Source: Tetracentron sinense (lineage: Eukaryota; Streptophyta; Magnoliopsida; Trochodendrales; Trochodendraceae). From it: a DNA stretch of 64,000 nt. The stretch is taken from assembly GCA_015143295.1 (NCBI GenBank), contig CM026551.1:18032543-18096542 (forward strand). The letters are read 5' to 3'. Below, one piece after another: positions 34,145 to 45,209 of this stretch; position 1 is the first letter of the stretch; each line of letters begins with the position of its first letter. The notes beneath the pieces are model-generated. The model had not been told where the DNA came from, searched no databases, and was given only the letters and a program-made list of their open reading frames with translations. The position numbers and the translations under genes were made by a program.

Positions 34145-35440
34145 ATGGCCCCTAGAAAGAGGAAAAACACTGAAAAACAACCCCTTGAGGCTAGTGAGGA
34201 ACCTAATGCCTAATTTATGGAGAGGGAAGTAGAGCCTATGACCACTTTTAAAATTGATTTTTTTTAAATCATAGGCCTACATCCTCTACCATTCAAGAGT
34301 TAAAAAGAAGAGAAATTTTGTGTCTGTTAATGACTTCTACCATGACTCATCCTCGCTTAGTGAGATTATTTTATCAAAATATGGTTAAGACTAATCGCAG
34401 TGGGTGCCCAGTTCTCTCCGTCTCAATGGATGGGGTCAGTTTTGATGTCACAGTATAGTCTATTGTTTTAGCTATGGGATGCGCTGTTACTTCACCGGAG
34501 GGGGTAGATTTTATACATTCCCCACTTAAGAGCTCAAACACTCATGAGATCATAGAAGTGATGTGTAATGGTAAATATCACGATAATGAGAAGAAAAATT
34601 GTACCAAAAGGGCTATACTCCCTCCAGAGTTATGGTCTATAGACTCGATTTTTAAACTGAATTTGTTCCCCATAGGGTATAAAACTGAGAGAATGGATCT
34701 TCTTTTAAACTGTATGAGTTTTGGAGTGGTCAATGGATTGATATTGCTGAATATATTTGACGCACTATGGAGAAATTTTATGATAAGGCAATTGTTGTGC
34801 CTGTTTCTGGGTCAAATACATGGGGTCTTTATTTTGGTAATTTAATTACTCAATTATTAATTAACCATTGGTATGTGTTAAATGAGAGTGAGCCTAGTAT
34901 ACTTCCTGTATATTTTGGAGAATCTTCTTAGAGTAAGACTTGTAATGCTTTGAAAAAAGTAACTGATAAAAAAATGTCAGATGATACTTCTAAGGATGAA
35001 ATTATTCTTGATGAAATTCATGTACCTCCCCCATCTCCCCAGCCTATCCCTAGAAGTCTACCTCCTCAGCCTAGTGCCCAGACAGAGACACTTGTATCCT
35101 TCACTCGTCAGGAGCTTTTAGACTATCAGAGTGTTCAGGATCATAGATGAGCGATTTAGGAGCGGAGATGGACAATTCAGAATCAGAGATGGGAGGCCCA
35201 GCAACAGCACTGCAAGAGTGATCGACAGTTTCAGCAGGAGTCTAGACAAGTCCTCCAGCAGAATCATGCCGAGTTACATGCTTTCAAGGAGCAGGCTGCG
35301 CAGCGATGGGAACAGGCCGACACCTTTTATCAGCAGCAAACACAGAGCACTTTTGACTTTCAGCAGATGATGAGAGCTGCTTTAGAGGCTCAGTTTCCAC
35401 CATGCCATTTTCCACCCCCTCCTCCTCCTCTTCAGTAGGT
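34145..35440 (+). pseudogene. Gag-like/Transposase_32-type region of the LTR element
   Basis: Frames give MAPRKRKNTEKQ, then PRLVRLFYQNMVKTNRSG with VSFDVT, and later a Pro- and Gln-rich tail. The central pattern (short helix, F-Y-x-N, then a VxFD segment) is like the plant proteins annotated as Transposase_32 / putative plant transposon protein found in non-autonomous LTR elements. Many stops and frameshifts. Assignment from recalled resemblance. Confidence 0.4.
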
Positions 35441-36011
35441 TATTCTTCCAGTCTTGAGTTAGGATTTTTATATTTTCTTGAGTCAGTTGTATGAAGCTTT
35501 GCTCTATTTTTTCGATATTTTTTTTTAGTCTGTTTATCCCTAATTTTATCCATTGTTATAACTTGAGATGCTTATTATTTTATGTTCTATTTCTTTGCAT
35601 CTATTATTTTTGTGGATATTTTTTGGTTTGTACTAACCCTACAGGTATTGTTTGGATGAAGTTTGGGATGATTTGTCTTCATTCTTGATCTATTTTAACC
35701 CATCATGGTTTGCTTTTCACGAGTCAAGTATTATTGTTCTAATCCCTTCTGTAATTTATTTCTACTTTTACATTGAGGACAATGAAAACTTTAAGTTTGG
35801 GGTTGGGAAATAATAGGCTACACTATTATTTATTTTTGATGATTGTACAACCATGAATAGGGTAGATATGCAAAAACACAAACATAAACTTTTTCGATTG
35901 TTCTATTCTAAATTTGAAAGATTGTAATGCGTGTAGGATAAGCCAAATTTTATTGATAGGGTTGAATTTTAGAACACATAATCGCAAATATACACTGTTT
36001 GTGACTGTTTT

Positions 36012-38338
36012 TGTAGAGCCCCAGACTTTTTCATGCTTAATACATGACACTTTCGTTGTCATTTTACCTTTAAAGATGAATAATTAATAAATAAGAAAGA
36101 AATTGAAAATTTTGAAACGTCAGAAATGTTCCTTTTCGAAGTACGAACCCAGCGCAAGTTGAATCGTCAAAATCGGACGAACGAGTCAAAAGATATGGCC
36201 AAAACAGTCTGGACCTGCAGGCAATCGTAGCTTGGTTATGCGCTAAGAACGTAGCTCGGTTATGCGCTAAGGACGTAGCTCGGAATGCACTAAGGACGTA
36301 GCTCCGACAACGTGCTCTGATGAGGCACAGACAACGTACTCTGATAACGTATACGTTGTGCAACAGACAACGGGTGCGTTGTGCAACAGACAACGTGTAC
36401 GTTGTACAGCACGACGGGCACGTTGTACATAAGACAACGGACAACGAGTTGGCACTATTCACAGCACAACGAGTTGGCGCTATTCACAGCACAACGTGTT
36501 CGGCACTCGTGTTTTTACAGAAATTGCAGTAAGGGTATTATGGTCTTTTAGTCGGTTCACTCTTACCTTAAGAGTTTAACCCGAGCCTTTAGGGCTCATT
36601 CTTAACACTTAGAAAGACTGGAGAGTTAGAGAAAGGGGAGAAGGCGATCATAAACCTAGGGTTTCCATTTTGGAGAGAAATCAAAGGGTTTTGAAACCCT
36701 AGATCAACCTCAAGCCCGTTTTCTTCAAGATTTTGGTTCAAGCATTCGTGGAGCTCGCGATCCAAGCTAGGGCAGCACCTCACGGTCGTTTTTGGAAGGG
36801 GTTTCTTCCTCATTTCTTCAAGGTCGGTACTTCTTACTACCCTCCTAGTTATAGAACCTCTTTCCCCTTCATTTCTCTGTATTTTCTTTATTTACACATG
36901 TGCTATGAGATGGATGGTTGTGAATGGTGAATGGAGATGAAATGGGCGATTGGATGCCAATGGTTGTGTGGTGAAGATTAAAATGGGGAGGGCATGGTTC
37001 CAATAATGAACATACATGTATGATTTGAGTAAAACTCATCTAGAAAAGCATGTTGTAGGGTAAATCCATAATGAACACACCATGTTTGATGAAATGCCAA
37101 GGTGAATAAAGTGAGTTGTAAATTGGAAATGCATGCCTAATAAATTCTGAATATTGCTAGGGACTATGATAGTGTGTTTCTTGCTTTCCCTAAATGACAT
37201 GAAAATTACATTGCTCAATCATTGATGTTATTTATGTTGTGAAATTACCCAAATGTCATATTTAAATGTAAATGCAAGTATGTACACTGTTTCCACGAGC
37301 ACGGCATGCATGACATGATTTATCGAGGTTTCCAAGAACATGGTTAGAGGTGGGACATATCCTACGATATGTTTTACCTCGCTTTTCACAAGAAGACAAG
37401 AACCAACATTCCACAAGGGGTCTCCCCTCACTCACAAGTGCATATCATGAAGAAGTGCCTCCCTTCCCTCGCAAGTACATACATATCATGAAGAAGGGTC
37501 TCCCTTCCCTCGCAAGTGCATTGCATAAAGAAGGGTCTCCCTTCCTTCTCAAGGCATCTCTCAAGTGCATCTCACAAGGATATCTCACAAGTGTATCTCA
37601 CAAGTTACATGATCACAAGCAAGCACGCATGACATGCATGACATGACACGTACGACACGCTCGACAAGATCAAGTAAGACAAACACGACAAGCTTTCAAG
37701 TACGAAAAGATATTTCAAGTCAAGTCAAGTGCACAAGATTTCAAGGGTTTTACTGGCTTTTATGAATGCAACATGATGAATTATATTGCTTTACTTTATT
37801 GTCATGATATGAATCATTCCTGCTTTATATGCATGAATTATTTCCTGCTTTATGTATGCTATCCGTATGCTATGACTGTTGGTTAGTGCTTAGTACCCGC
37901 TGAGTATTCCATGCTCAGCCGTACTTCTTATATCGGCAGGTTCTGAGGGAGCTGCTGCTCCATTTGATGTTTGTGCTCCTGGTCCATGGGTGGAAGAGGA
38001 GTACGTCGAGGAGCCCTTGGAGGAACCTCCCGTAGAGGGTTACCTTTAGGTGGTTGTAGATTCTGAGTGGATTAGCTGTGGGTGAGATGAGAGATATACA
38101 TTCATGTATTTTGGCGGGCCTGTCCGCACTTTCTTTTGGATTCCTTTGTGTAAACTTGGATTCGTATATACATAGAGGTTTGTTTAGACTTCCGCTGCAT
38201 TATGTTAGAGTATGTTTCCGCTGTTTATATCCTCTATTGTATATGCTCTGTGGGTTTTTGCAGGTTGGTTGTCAAGCAAGTTATGATTAGTCGTCCAAAG
38301 TTCACTCTAACTCCTAGGGTGAGTTTTGGGTCGCGACA
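36012..38338 (+). mobile_element. Gypsy-type solo LTR with GTTTT duplication
   Basis: Starts TGTAGAGCCCCAG and ends GGGTCGCGACA, flanked by GTTTT at 36007-36011 and 38339-38343. U3 has a dense array of CAACG/CGTTG motifs (36240-36500). Later come tandem GAAGAAGGGTCTCCCTTCC units (37440-37560) and a GCTGAGTATTCCATGCTCAG palindrome (about 37899). No internal region, so a solo LTR formed by LTR-LTR recombination. Same general type as 49386-51169 and 56729-59105 (Tekay/Del-like). Confidence 0.8.
37395..37570 (+). repeat. Tandem repeats inside the solo LTR
   Basis: Four to five imperfect units of about 35-45 bp built on TCTCCCTTCC, CTCGCAAGTGCAT and CATGAAGAAG. Confidence 0.7.
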
Positions 38339-39342
38339 GTTTTTAACCTTACAAAAACTGATTTTTTTTTTTTTTAGTCATGAATACACTTTGAAATTTG
38401 CACGAGCACACTAACAGATTGTCTAGTGAGGTTTAAAACCAAACTAATTGATAGTGATTTTGTTAACTCATAAGAATTGGATAATTTAGAAATTGAACAT
38501 CAGCTTTGGCTAAAAAGAAAAATTGATAGAAGAATGGGTTACCTAACCAGGTTTTACACTTAGTAATCGGACCTCTTGCCTCACTAAGCAGAGAGAGATC
38601 GCGTCAAACAGTGTGATTTTTGGAATTGATAAAATAACCTAATGTGACTAGTTTGAGTTCGTAGCCTAGTTAACTCAAGTTATTAAGCCCTTAGAAGTGT
38701 CTTGACACCTGCTGTCCTAAAACAATCTGGTTTGGGAGTCACCGGCCTAACACTCGCTACATGGGTTGTCTAGAATGCTTAATGGACTTAGATTTTGCAC
38801 AGTCACACTTATAAAAATAAATAAATAAATATTGAATGAAAGTCTTAGAGTTGGTAGTTTAAATTGAAAGAAAATCCAATGATAAATGAGAAGACAGAAA
38901 AACTGTTGAAAAGTAAGATACACATCAAAGAAAATTCTGACAAATATTTTAAAAGCTAAATTTTTCAAAAATAGTTAAGAATTGTGTGAAATTGAGAATG
39001 TGGAGATTTGAAAATTCAATCTTGTTAATAATTTGTTGATTATCTTGTATGTATTGTGAATCTGGAAAATTTGGAATTTGATTCAATCACTTTTGAGATT
39101 TGCATGTATTACTTGAATATATTGCACAATGACAGGATAGTACAGATGTTTGTAGGTGTCATCACTGTAAACCTTCACGAGACTTTACCCGTCCTCTAGG
39201 GCCACCTAGGGGTTTAAAAGGCTTGTTGCATATGCAAAATGCAACCAGGGATCCCTCGAAAGGAGATGTAGGTTTAGTTTAGATTCTAGTTTTATTTTAT
39301 TTTTCATTACTCGAGGGCTAGTAATGTCTAAGTTTGGGATTG

Positions 39343-41618
39343 TGATCGGTGCTAAATGTTATACATAAAAGCACCTTAAACTTAACTTGTTAAATCCTTT
39401 AGAGTAATTATTTGTATTATTTTATGCTACTTGGTTGCTTACATTTGTTACAGGTTCATCCGAGAAAAATAGCTTAATATGGATGGTTTAGAAGGATCTC
39501 AGGAACAAAAGTGAAGAAGAAATTATCAATCACTCTTCCTACGTTTTGGGCTTATTTTAATTACATAAAAGTTTTATTTTGGGCTCAATTTGACTATTCT
39601 TTAAGGCCCAAACTTTGTAGAGAAAAGAAGAGTTGTAGAGAAATTAGAAGTCATTATTGTATAAAGACTCTATCTTTCTTTCTTTCTCTATAAAATGAGA
39701 GATTCCTTATAGAGATTCTATCATTATCATTATCAAAAAGAGAATTTTGTAGAGATTTTAGATCTGAAGAAAAAAAGCTCTGGAGATCAAGGAAGCCATG
39801 AAGAGAAGTGTTGTACCATTGTTTATGAAGATGTTGCATTCTTTTCTCGCGATGAACTAATTTCCACTCTAGGGTTTCGATGAAATAATTTTAGATCTGA
39901 AGAAGAAAAGCTCTGGAGATCAAGTAACTGTGCCATTCTATTTTATTTTTATTTTTGATTCCTAAATTATAAGACATTGATTGCATAAATTAGAGGGTTG
40001 TTTCAACAACCAGATTTATTGATTTATATTCGATTTCAATTGAATTCTCTGTTGCTGTTTTTCTGTTTTTGCTGTGTAAAAACAGCATAATATGTTTTCA
40101 AAACAAGTTGTAAGTGTTTGTGTTTTGTTTGTGGGAACTCTTTAGTCCCACATCGGAAAAATAGAAAACTTTTAAAGGACTTATATATGTTTTCTCTCCT
40201 AGTGTGGTGTGTTAAAATGAGAAGGGCTTAGCCCTCGCGCATGTGGGGGCCCAAGGGGAGGTCCAAAGGTTTCTAATGGGAATTTGGCGAGTCGGGCCGA
40301 AAACCCTTCATGTGCGCGCGTTGCGGGTCGCGGCGGTGCGCAAATATCAAAGACACACACACGCGCGGCCGGCTGAGTCGAGCCGGGTCGGGTCGGGTCG
40401 GGCGTGTGAGTCCTTGGATATGATATATTTTTAATCTTATTTTATTTCTTATTTTTATTTGTCTGTCTCTTGGGTTGCTCATATTATTTCCTAGTTACCG
40501 TTTTTTTACCGTTTAAACTTTTAATTCGTTTTAAGAGAATTTATTCTCTTACGTTATAACTTGGAAGGTTTCCTTTAGCTTCTCTATTTTCTATAAAAAG
40601 AGATTTCGGGTTTTCTAAACAGACACAGAAAATCATCACAGCACAGCTTTTCTCTAAGCACAGTATTTCTAGTTCCTAAAACTGTTCGATTTTTCCATTC
40701 GAGATTTTTGGGAGTCGTCGAGTTCGTTGCAGACCAAAGGAAAGCTAATGCTCCATTCCTTTGGGTAGAGATCGTTGAATCCTGGAGGTGACCGCAGTAG
40801 AACCTGAGAGCATCGTAGTTGTTGAGGACTACCAGGGGCGTTTTTCACCTTAAGGACAGCGTGTTCAACACGTGCCTCGATCTATCCTTTTCGGCTAAGT
40901 TCTATCTCTTTTCTTATCACTATACAGAATTTTATGCTACAGTTATTTTGGATTGAAATCGTCTGCTGCTTTACATTGCTTCGATTCTAGTTATATTTGA
41001 ATTGCATACAGAATTATTCCAACATTCTCAACCTTATCTTAGGTTTTATGAAATTGGAATTGAAATCACTTGTGTTAATTTTCATTAGAACTTAGACATA
41101 AGTTTTATGCAATGGTTTTAATATATCGAGAGATTAAATTTGAAAATATTTTATGCTAAGGGAAAACGAGTGATTACACAACCGTAGATTAGTGTGTATC
41201 ATTCGTGTTAACCAAAAATATGATATGCTTAGAATATAATCCCTTGAATTTTTTTAAATTAGTTGAGAGGGGACGTGCTATCACTCTAACTAGAATGTTT
41301 GCAATTTAAGAGGTTATGATAAATTCAAAATAGGGGCTGGTTATTAGGTTAGTGGTAAATTTGAAAACCTTAGATTTTCTCTTCCAAAGGATTTAAAACC
41401 ATTAGTTGATAGTTTAATTTAGAAATCTCATTTAATTAGTTTAATTAATTGTTTTAGTTAATCAAATAAAAATTCAATTACTCATTTTATTAGTTTAAAA
41501 TTAATCTGAATAAAATGCAACGCAACCAGCACAGTCTTAAGAGGAACGATACCCTTGCTAGTACTATTCTACGGAATTATTACTAAAAATGAATAATTTA
41601 AAATTGACTGAGAATCAT
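39343..41618 (+). repeat. 3' LTR, interrupted by a solo LTR
   Basis: Begins TGATCGGTGC like the 5' LTR. After removal of 40050-41024 and one TTCTC it is about 1.3 kb. Confidence 0.7.
40050..41024 (+). mobile_element. Solo LTR (copia-like) in the 3' LTR
   Basis: Begins TGTTGCTG and ends CCAACA, flanked by TTCTC (40045-40049 and 41025-41029). Homologous 5' LTR sequence at 34019 runs straight through the site and is the empty allele. Contains AGTCCCACATCGG, a very GC-rich block with GGGTCGGGTCGGGTCGGG (about 40383), and a TATA-like CTATAAAAAG at about 40591. Confidence 0.85.
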
Positions 41619-41714
41619 CCCCCTCTTAAATGCTCACCAACTGTGGTAAGCATTTAAAAGGGGGAGCATCCACCAATAGGTGGATGCCTTAGGTTTGCAA
41701 ATGGAATCCATGAG
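41619..41714. mobile_element. Right half of the split palindromic MITE
   Basis: Reverse complement reads GGACTCATGGATTCC, AAACCTAAGGCATCCACC, GGATGCTCCCCC, matching the left half at 33268-33330. Confidence 0.75.
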
Positions 41715-42055
41715 TCCGTTAACTATTTCCCTAGATTTTATGATCATGATGGATCCATTAGCCAAAAAAAAAATTCCAAACCCCTATGACCTCATACCCC
41801 AATTCCAATATTTTTCTTCATATATGTATTTTCGCCCCCCTCCCAAGAAAAATACCTGGCTCCGCCCCTGCTAATGGCAGCCCTAACGAGTCAATAACCT
41901 ATATCAACCAATCCTCTCAACGAGCAACACACCCATATCTAACAACCCACACTACAACGTTTCCACGCATGATCGTACTTGTAGTTTCTACGCATGATCA
42001 TAAGTCGAATAAAATATTATTTGGCTCGAAGTTTTAGATTGCTACCCTAGTTGGG

Positions 42056-42257
42056 TGGCATAAGATTGTCTCTGGAATATGCCATAAAAAGGGTCTCGGG
42101 TTCCACATATCATCATACATGTGGCGATAAAAATGGGGAGGAGTAAAAAACATAAGGGAGAAAATGAAATGACTTCTCCCTTATTTATGCCACATGTTGG
42201 ATGATGTGTGGAAGCCCGAGACCCTTTTTCTGCCGTCTGCCAGAGACAATTCCATGC
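42056..42257. mobile_element. MULE-type MITE with 9-bp target duplication
   Basis: Exact flanks CTAGTTGGG (42047-42055 and 42258-42266). Termini TGGCATAAGATTGTCTCTGG and, reversed, GGCATGGAATTGTCTCTGG. Subterminal AAATGAAATGACTTCTCC. Shortest clean member (202 bp) of the family at 32920 and 47577. Confidence 0.85.
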
Positions 42258-43199
42258 CTAGTTGGGTCCGTGTTTGATTTTGGCAACCCAATAGAAATCG
42301 GGCTTCTTAATTAGACCCGACATGTCATAAGTACATAATTAATTTATTAATATTTTCCTTTATTTAATGCTCCAGCCTAATCTCGAAACTGGTAAGGTGG
42401 TAGGCTTCTCCGAGCCCACATATCACTATACATAGTTAATATATTGGAATTTTGATACAAATGACTAGTTGAATTTCCAGTCGTAGTCATCCACTAATGC
42501 CTCTTTTAATCTCTTTATATGCTTACCAGTCCCTAATGAATATAGACTTAGAAACTAAGCACCAGACTAGAAACTAAGCACCAGAAGCTCGTCCTATGTG
42601 TGTCCCTTCCAAGGCCAAGTATTAGAAATGAAATCTTAATTATTTACACTACTTAGATTTGTACATAAAACACTTAAAGACCACAACAACTCTCCCCTAT
42701 TGCAAAACTAATTATCTTTTGTAGCAAAATTAGCAAGAAAATGGTTAGGGTTTATAGTCTTTTCTTCCCTATATTTTTTATTTTTTTGTGAAATTATATG
42801 GTCCCATTTCCTTACATTTGGGATACTCTAGTCTTAATTCTCTTCATTTTTGTTAATACTTTAATGAGAATTATGGGTATTATATTTCCATGATTTTTCT
42901 TTAATTGAGATTGTTTGTCGTTGTATCTAGTTTCTAAATTTACCGTGTTTCAAAGATTTGTTCATTCTAAAGTCCCTCTCCACGGGACCTTCAAATTCTA
43001 CACTCTGTTATCATAATTATGTGTCTAATATTTTCTTTCCTAATTTGACTAATCAAAACTTCATTAGTAGGACATGGACCCTCAAACTCTTTAATGGGGT
43101 ACTACTTGACCTAATAGAAAGAGGGAAAAAGCATCTGTTGAGCCATGGGCTCCCGGTCAGACCAAGGCCACAAGAACCGATTTTAACAACGTACCGTGA
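42258..43199. other. Gene-free interval
   Basis: AT-rich, no recognised feature other than a short GAAACTAAGCACCAGA duplication at about 42550-42585. Confidence 0.4.
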
Positions 43200-43395
43200 G
43201 CATCATAGGAAACAAATGCACTCTTGTATCCTGTGAGATGCCTGTGGATTCTGTATGCTCAGGCAAAGCACCCCAAAACCTGTTTCTTAACAACTATATT
43301 GTCAATCAATTCCAAAGCCTCATCAAGTCTCCCTGCACCTGCCAAGGAGATCAATCATGGAACTATGATGCTTCACATCTAGTATGTAAAGTATA
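43200..43395 (-). pseudogene. Pentatricopeptide (PPR) protein C-terminal fragment
   Basis: On the minus strand, frames give VKHHSSMIDLLGR, then AGRLDEALELIDNI, then AYRIHRHLTGYK. That is the conserved run of plant PLS-type PPR proteins just before the E domain (H-Y/H-x-C/S-M-(V/I)-D-L-L-G-R-A-G-x-L-x-E-A). It is split by at least two frame breaks and lacks the rest of the gene. PPR proteins act in organelle RNA editing and processing; this copy cannot. Confidence 0.6.
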
Positions 43396-43726
43396 GTGCA
43401 CTACCACAATCCTACATAAATGTAAGACTAACAACTTCCAGTCGCAGAAAAAACATTAAAAGGTAAATCCAAAAACAATACCAGATGCATGTCTAGAATA
43501 ATCTAAGTTACATTTCATCTGTGTTGGACCTCTAAAATCCAAAACAATACCGGATGTCTCTGAACTGAAATAAAAAAAGACAAAAATTAAGGTGAATCTC
43601 TAGGTTGGCTACTTGCTTGTTCAGTTTCACATCCTGAAAATATTTCATCGCCTTGGCGTCGTATGGCCCTGGGAGCCATATTCTTGAAAGTGTAGCCATG
43701 TAAGCATCTATAGAGGAATTAGTCTA

Positions 43727-43910
43727 GGGATACTCCCAAAGTGTACTCCCATATATACTCCCAAATCCTAACCGTTTATCTCAATTATTAAAAGGTTAGG
43801 ATTCCAGCTGCTGTGGCAATCAAAAAGACAAAATAAGCCAACTGAAATCCTAACCCTTAGTAGTTGGTTATAAACGGTTAGGATTAAGGAGTATATTTGG
43901 GAGTACCCAT
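43727..43910. mobile_element. MITE with GGGATACTCCCAAA ends
   Basis: Left GGGATACTCCCAAAG, then ACTCCCAAATCCTAACCG. The right arm, reversed, reads GGGTACTCCCAAATATACTC then CCTAATCCTAACCGTTTA. No clear target duplication. Confidence 0.6.
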
Positions 43911-44140
43911 TGACGGACTCTTTATAGAGATTGATGGTATACTCTTTGGTAACGACCTCCTCCTTTACTTCTACTTATCAATTGTACTTCTATTAAAATT
44001 TTAACATTATTTTTTCATATAATAAAAGAAGGTAATTATTATAATAAAATATGGTAAAAGGTAATTAAGTTCATCTAAAGTTTGGTATTCTCTTTGTACT
44101 TTCTTTAGTTGAATAATATAGAGAGAGAGAGAGTAGCATT

Positions 44141-44546
44141 CTAATGAGCATGCTCATTGAAGCTTGTAATGAGCGATCCCTAAAAATGTGACACGTAGCA
44201 ATTGTTTTTGGAATTTGATCATTGGATGTCAAGGTGGGTTGCTCAAGAGACACATGGAAAAAAAAATAGTTCGATCAGACATTTATAGACCGACTGATCG
44301 AAGAATGGATTATCAACCATTTTTATATTCTAAGTCGGGTCCAATGAAACCTAAGGGATTAATGCTGCTAATTAGGGTCTAATTGAATGGTCTAAACATA
44401 ACCGATTGGACTGATTTTTTTGATACATGTCTCCAATGGACCTAATTTAACATCCAACGATCGGATTAAAAAAAAAAAAAAAGCATGCCATGTGTCATCT
44501 TTTAAAGGGACGGCTCATTACAAGTTTCAATGAGCATGACTCATTA
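44141..44546. mobile_element. Short TIR element with AATGAGCATG ends
   Basis: Left AATGAGCATGCTCATTGAAG, CTTGTAATGAGCGATCCCT; right arm reversed AATGAGTCATGCTCATTGAA, CTTGTAATGAGCCGTCCCT. TIR of about 40 bp, total about 406 bp. No coding frame for a transposase; target duplication not resolved. Confidence 0.65.
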
Positions 44547-44559
44547 ATTAGTATCTCTC

Positions 44560-44588
44560 CCTATATATATATATATATATATATATCA
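44560..44588. repeat. (AT)n microsatellite
   Basis: About 12 TA dinucleotides. Confidence 0.9.
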
Positions 44589-45052
44589 CTATTTGTGTTC
44601 AATGTTTGAACACGACTAATATATACTTAAAATCCGAATTTTGAACAATGCCTCGAGACCACCTTCGAGCTTTTAAACTAACCATTATTAAAACGGAACC
44701 AAATGCCAATTTGATCCTAGCCTTCATATCAAAGTTACCAAGTTCGCTACATGCTATAACAAGCCCGAACTGGTTCGTGGTTCGGTTCAGATTGGTCCGT
44801 GAAATTGGGCGAAGCATATAGTGGTTTCAAAACAATCTTGGTTTGTCAAATTTTGTTATTTCAATTCAATTATATTTTTTCTTTAGATTCGACAAATTTA
44901 TACTTTAAATTCACAAACTGTACATAAAAAGACATTTTTTTTTTTCAAATAAGTATTTATAATATATTATTTACATGCTTAAAATTAAAAGATGTATATT
45001 TACCTTCCAAAAAATTTAAAAGATGTATATTTTTAATAATATGAAATTTATA

Positions 45053-45058
45053 TTTATT
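45053..45058 (-). terminator. Candidate poly(A) signal of the P450 gene
   Basis: AATAAA on the minus strand about 150 bp past the stop codon. Confidence 0.4.
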
Positions 45059-45209
45059 TTTCATGCTTAAGTAGCAGCGAACCAAGCTAGCGAACAAAAC
45101 TAAAGATAGTAAGCAAACCGAAAAACGAGAACCCGAAACCAAGCAAACCGAAGAACATTTCTTCACACACTCGTGACCGCAGGAAAGAAGAAACCATGGA
45201 AGAAGACAA

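Larger units (their letters stand above)
33331..41618 (+). mobile_element. Non-autonomous LTR retrotransposon, nested host and target
   Basis: The LTR start TGATCGGTGCTAAATG occurs at 33331 and 39343; the two LTRs stay similar over about 740 bp. The 5' LTR is cut short at about 34074. A purine tract (AAGTTTGGGATTG) precedes the 3' LTR. The element sits in a palindromic MITE with CCCCC on both sides (33326-33330, 41619-41623). The 3' LTR end is ATCA or ATCAT, so the last base is uncertain. No protease, RT or integrase was seen; the single gag-like region is broken. Two solo LTRs lie inside. Confidence 0.75.

Noticed and set aside
34474..34845. A 123-codon frame as a host gene
   Set aside because: Belongs to the broken gag-like region between paired LTRs.
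36070..36532. Open frames with Cys/Arg-rich repeated peptides on both strands
   Set aside because: They come from the CAACG/CGTTG palindrome array in the U3 of a solo LTR.
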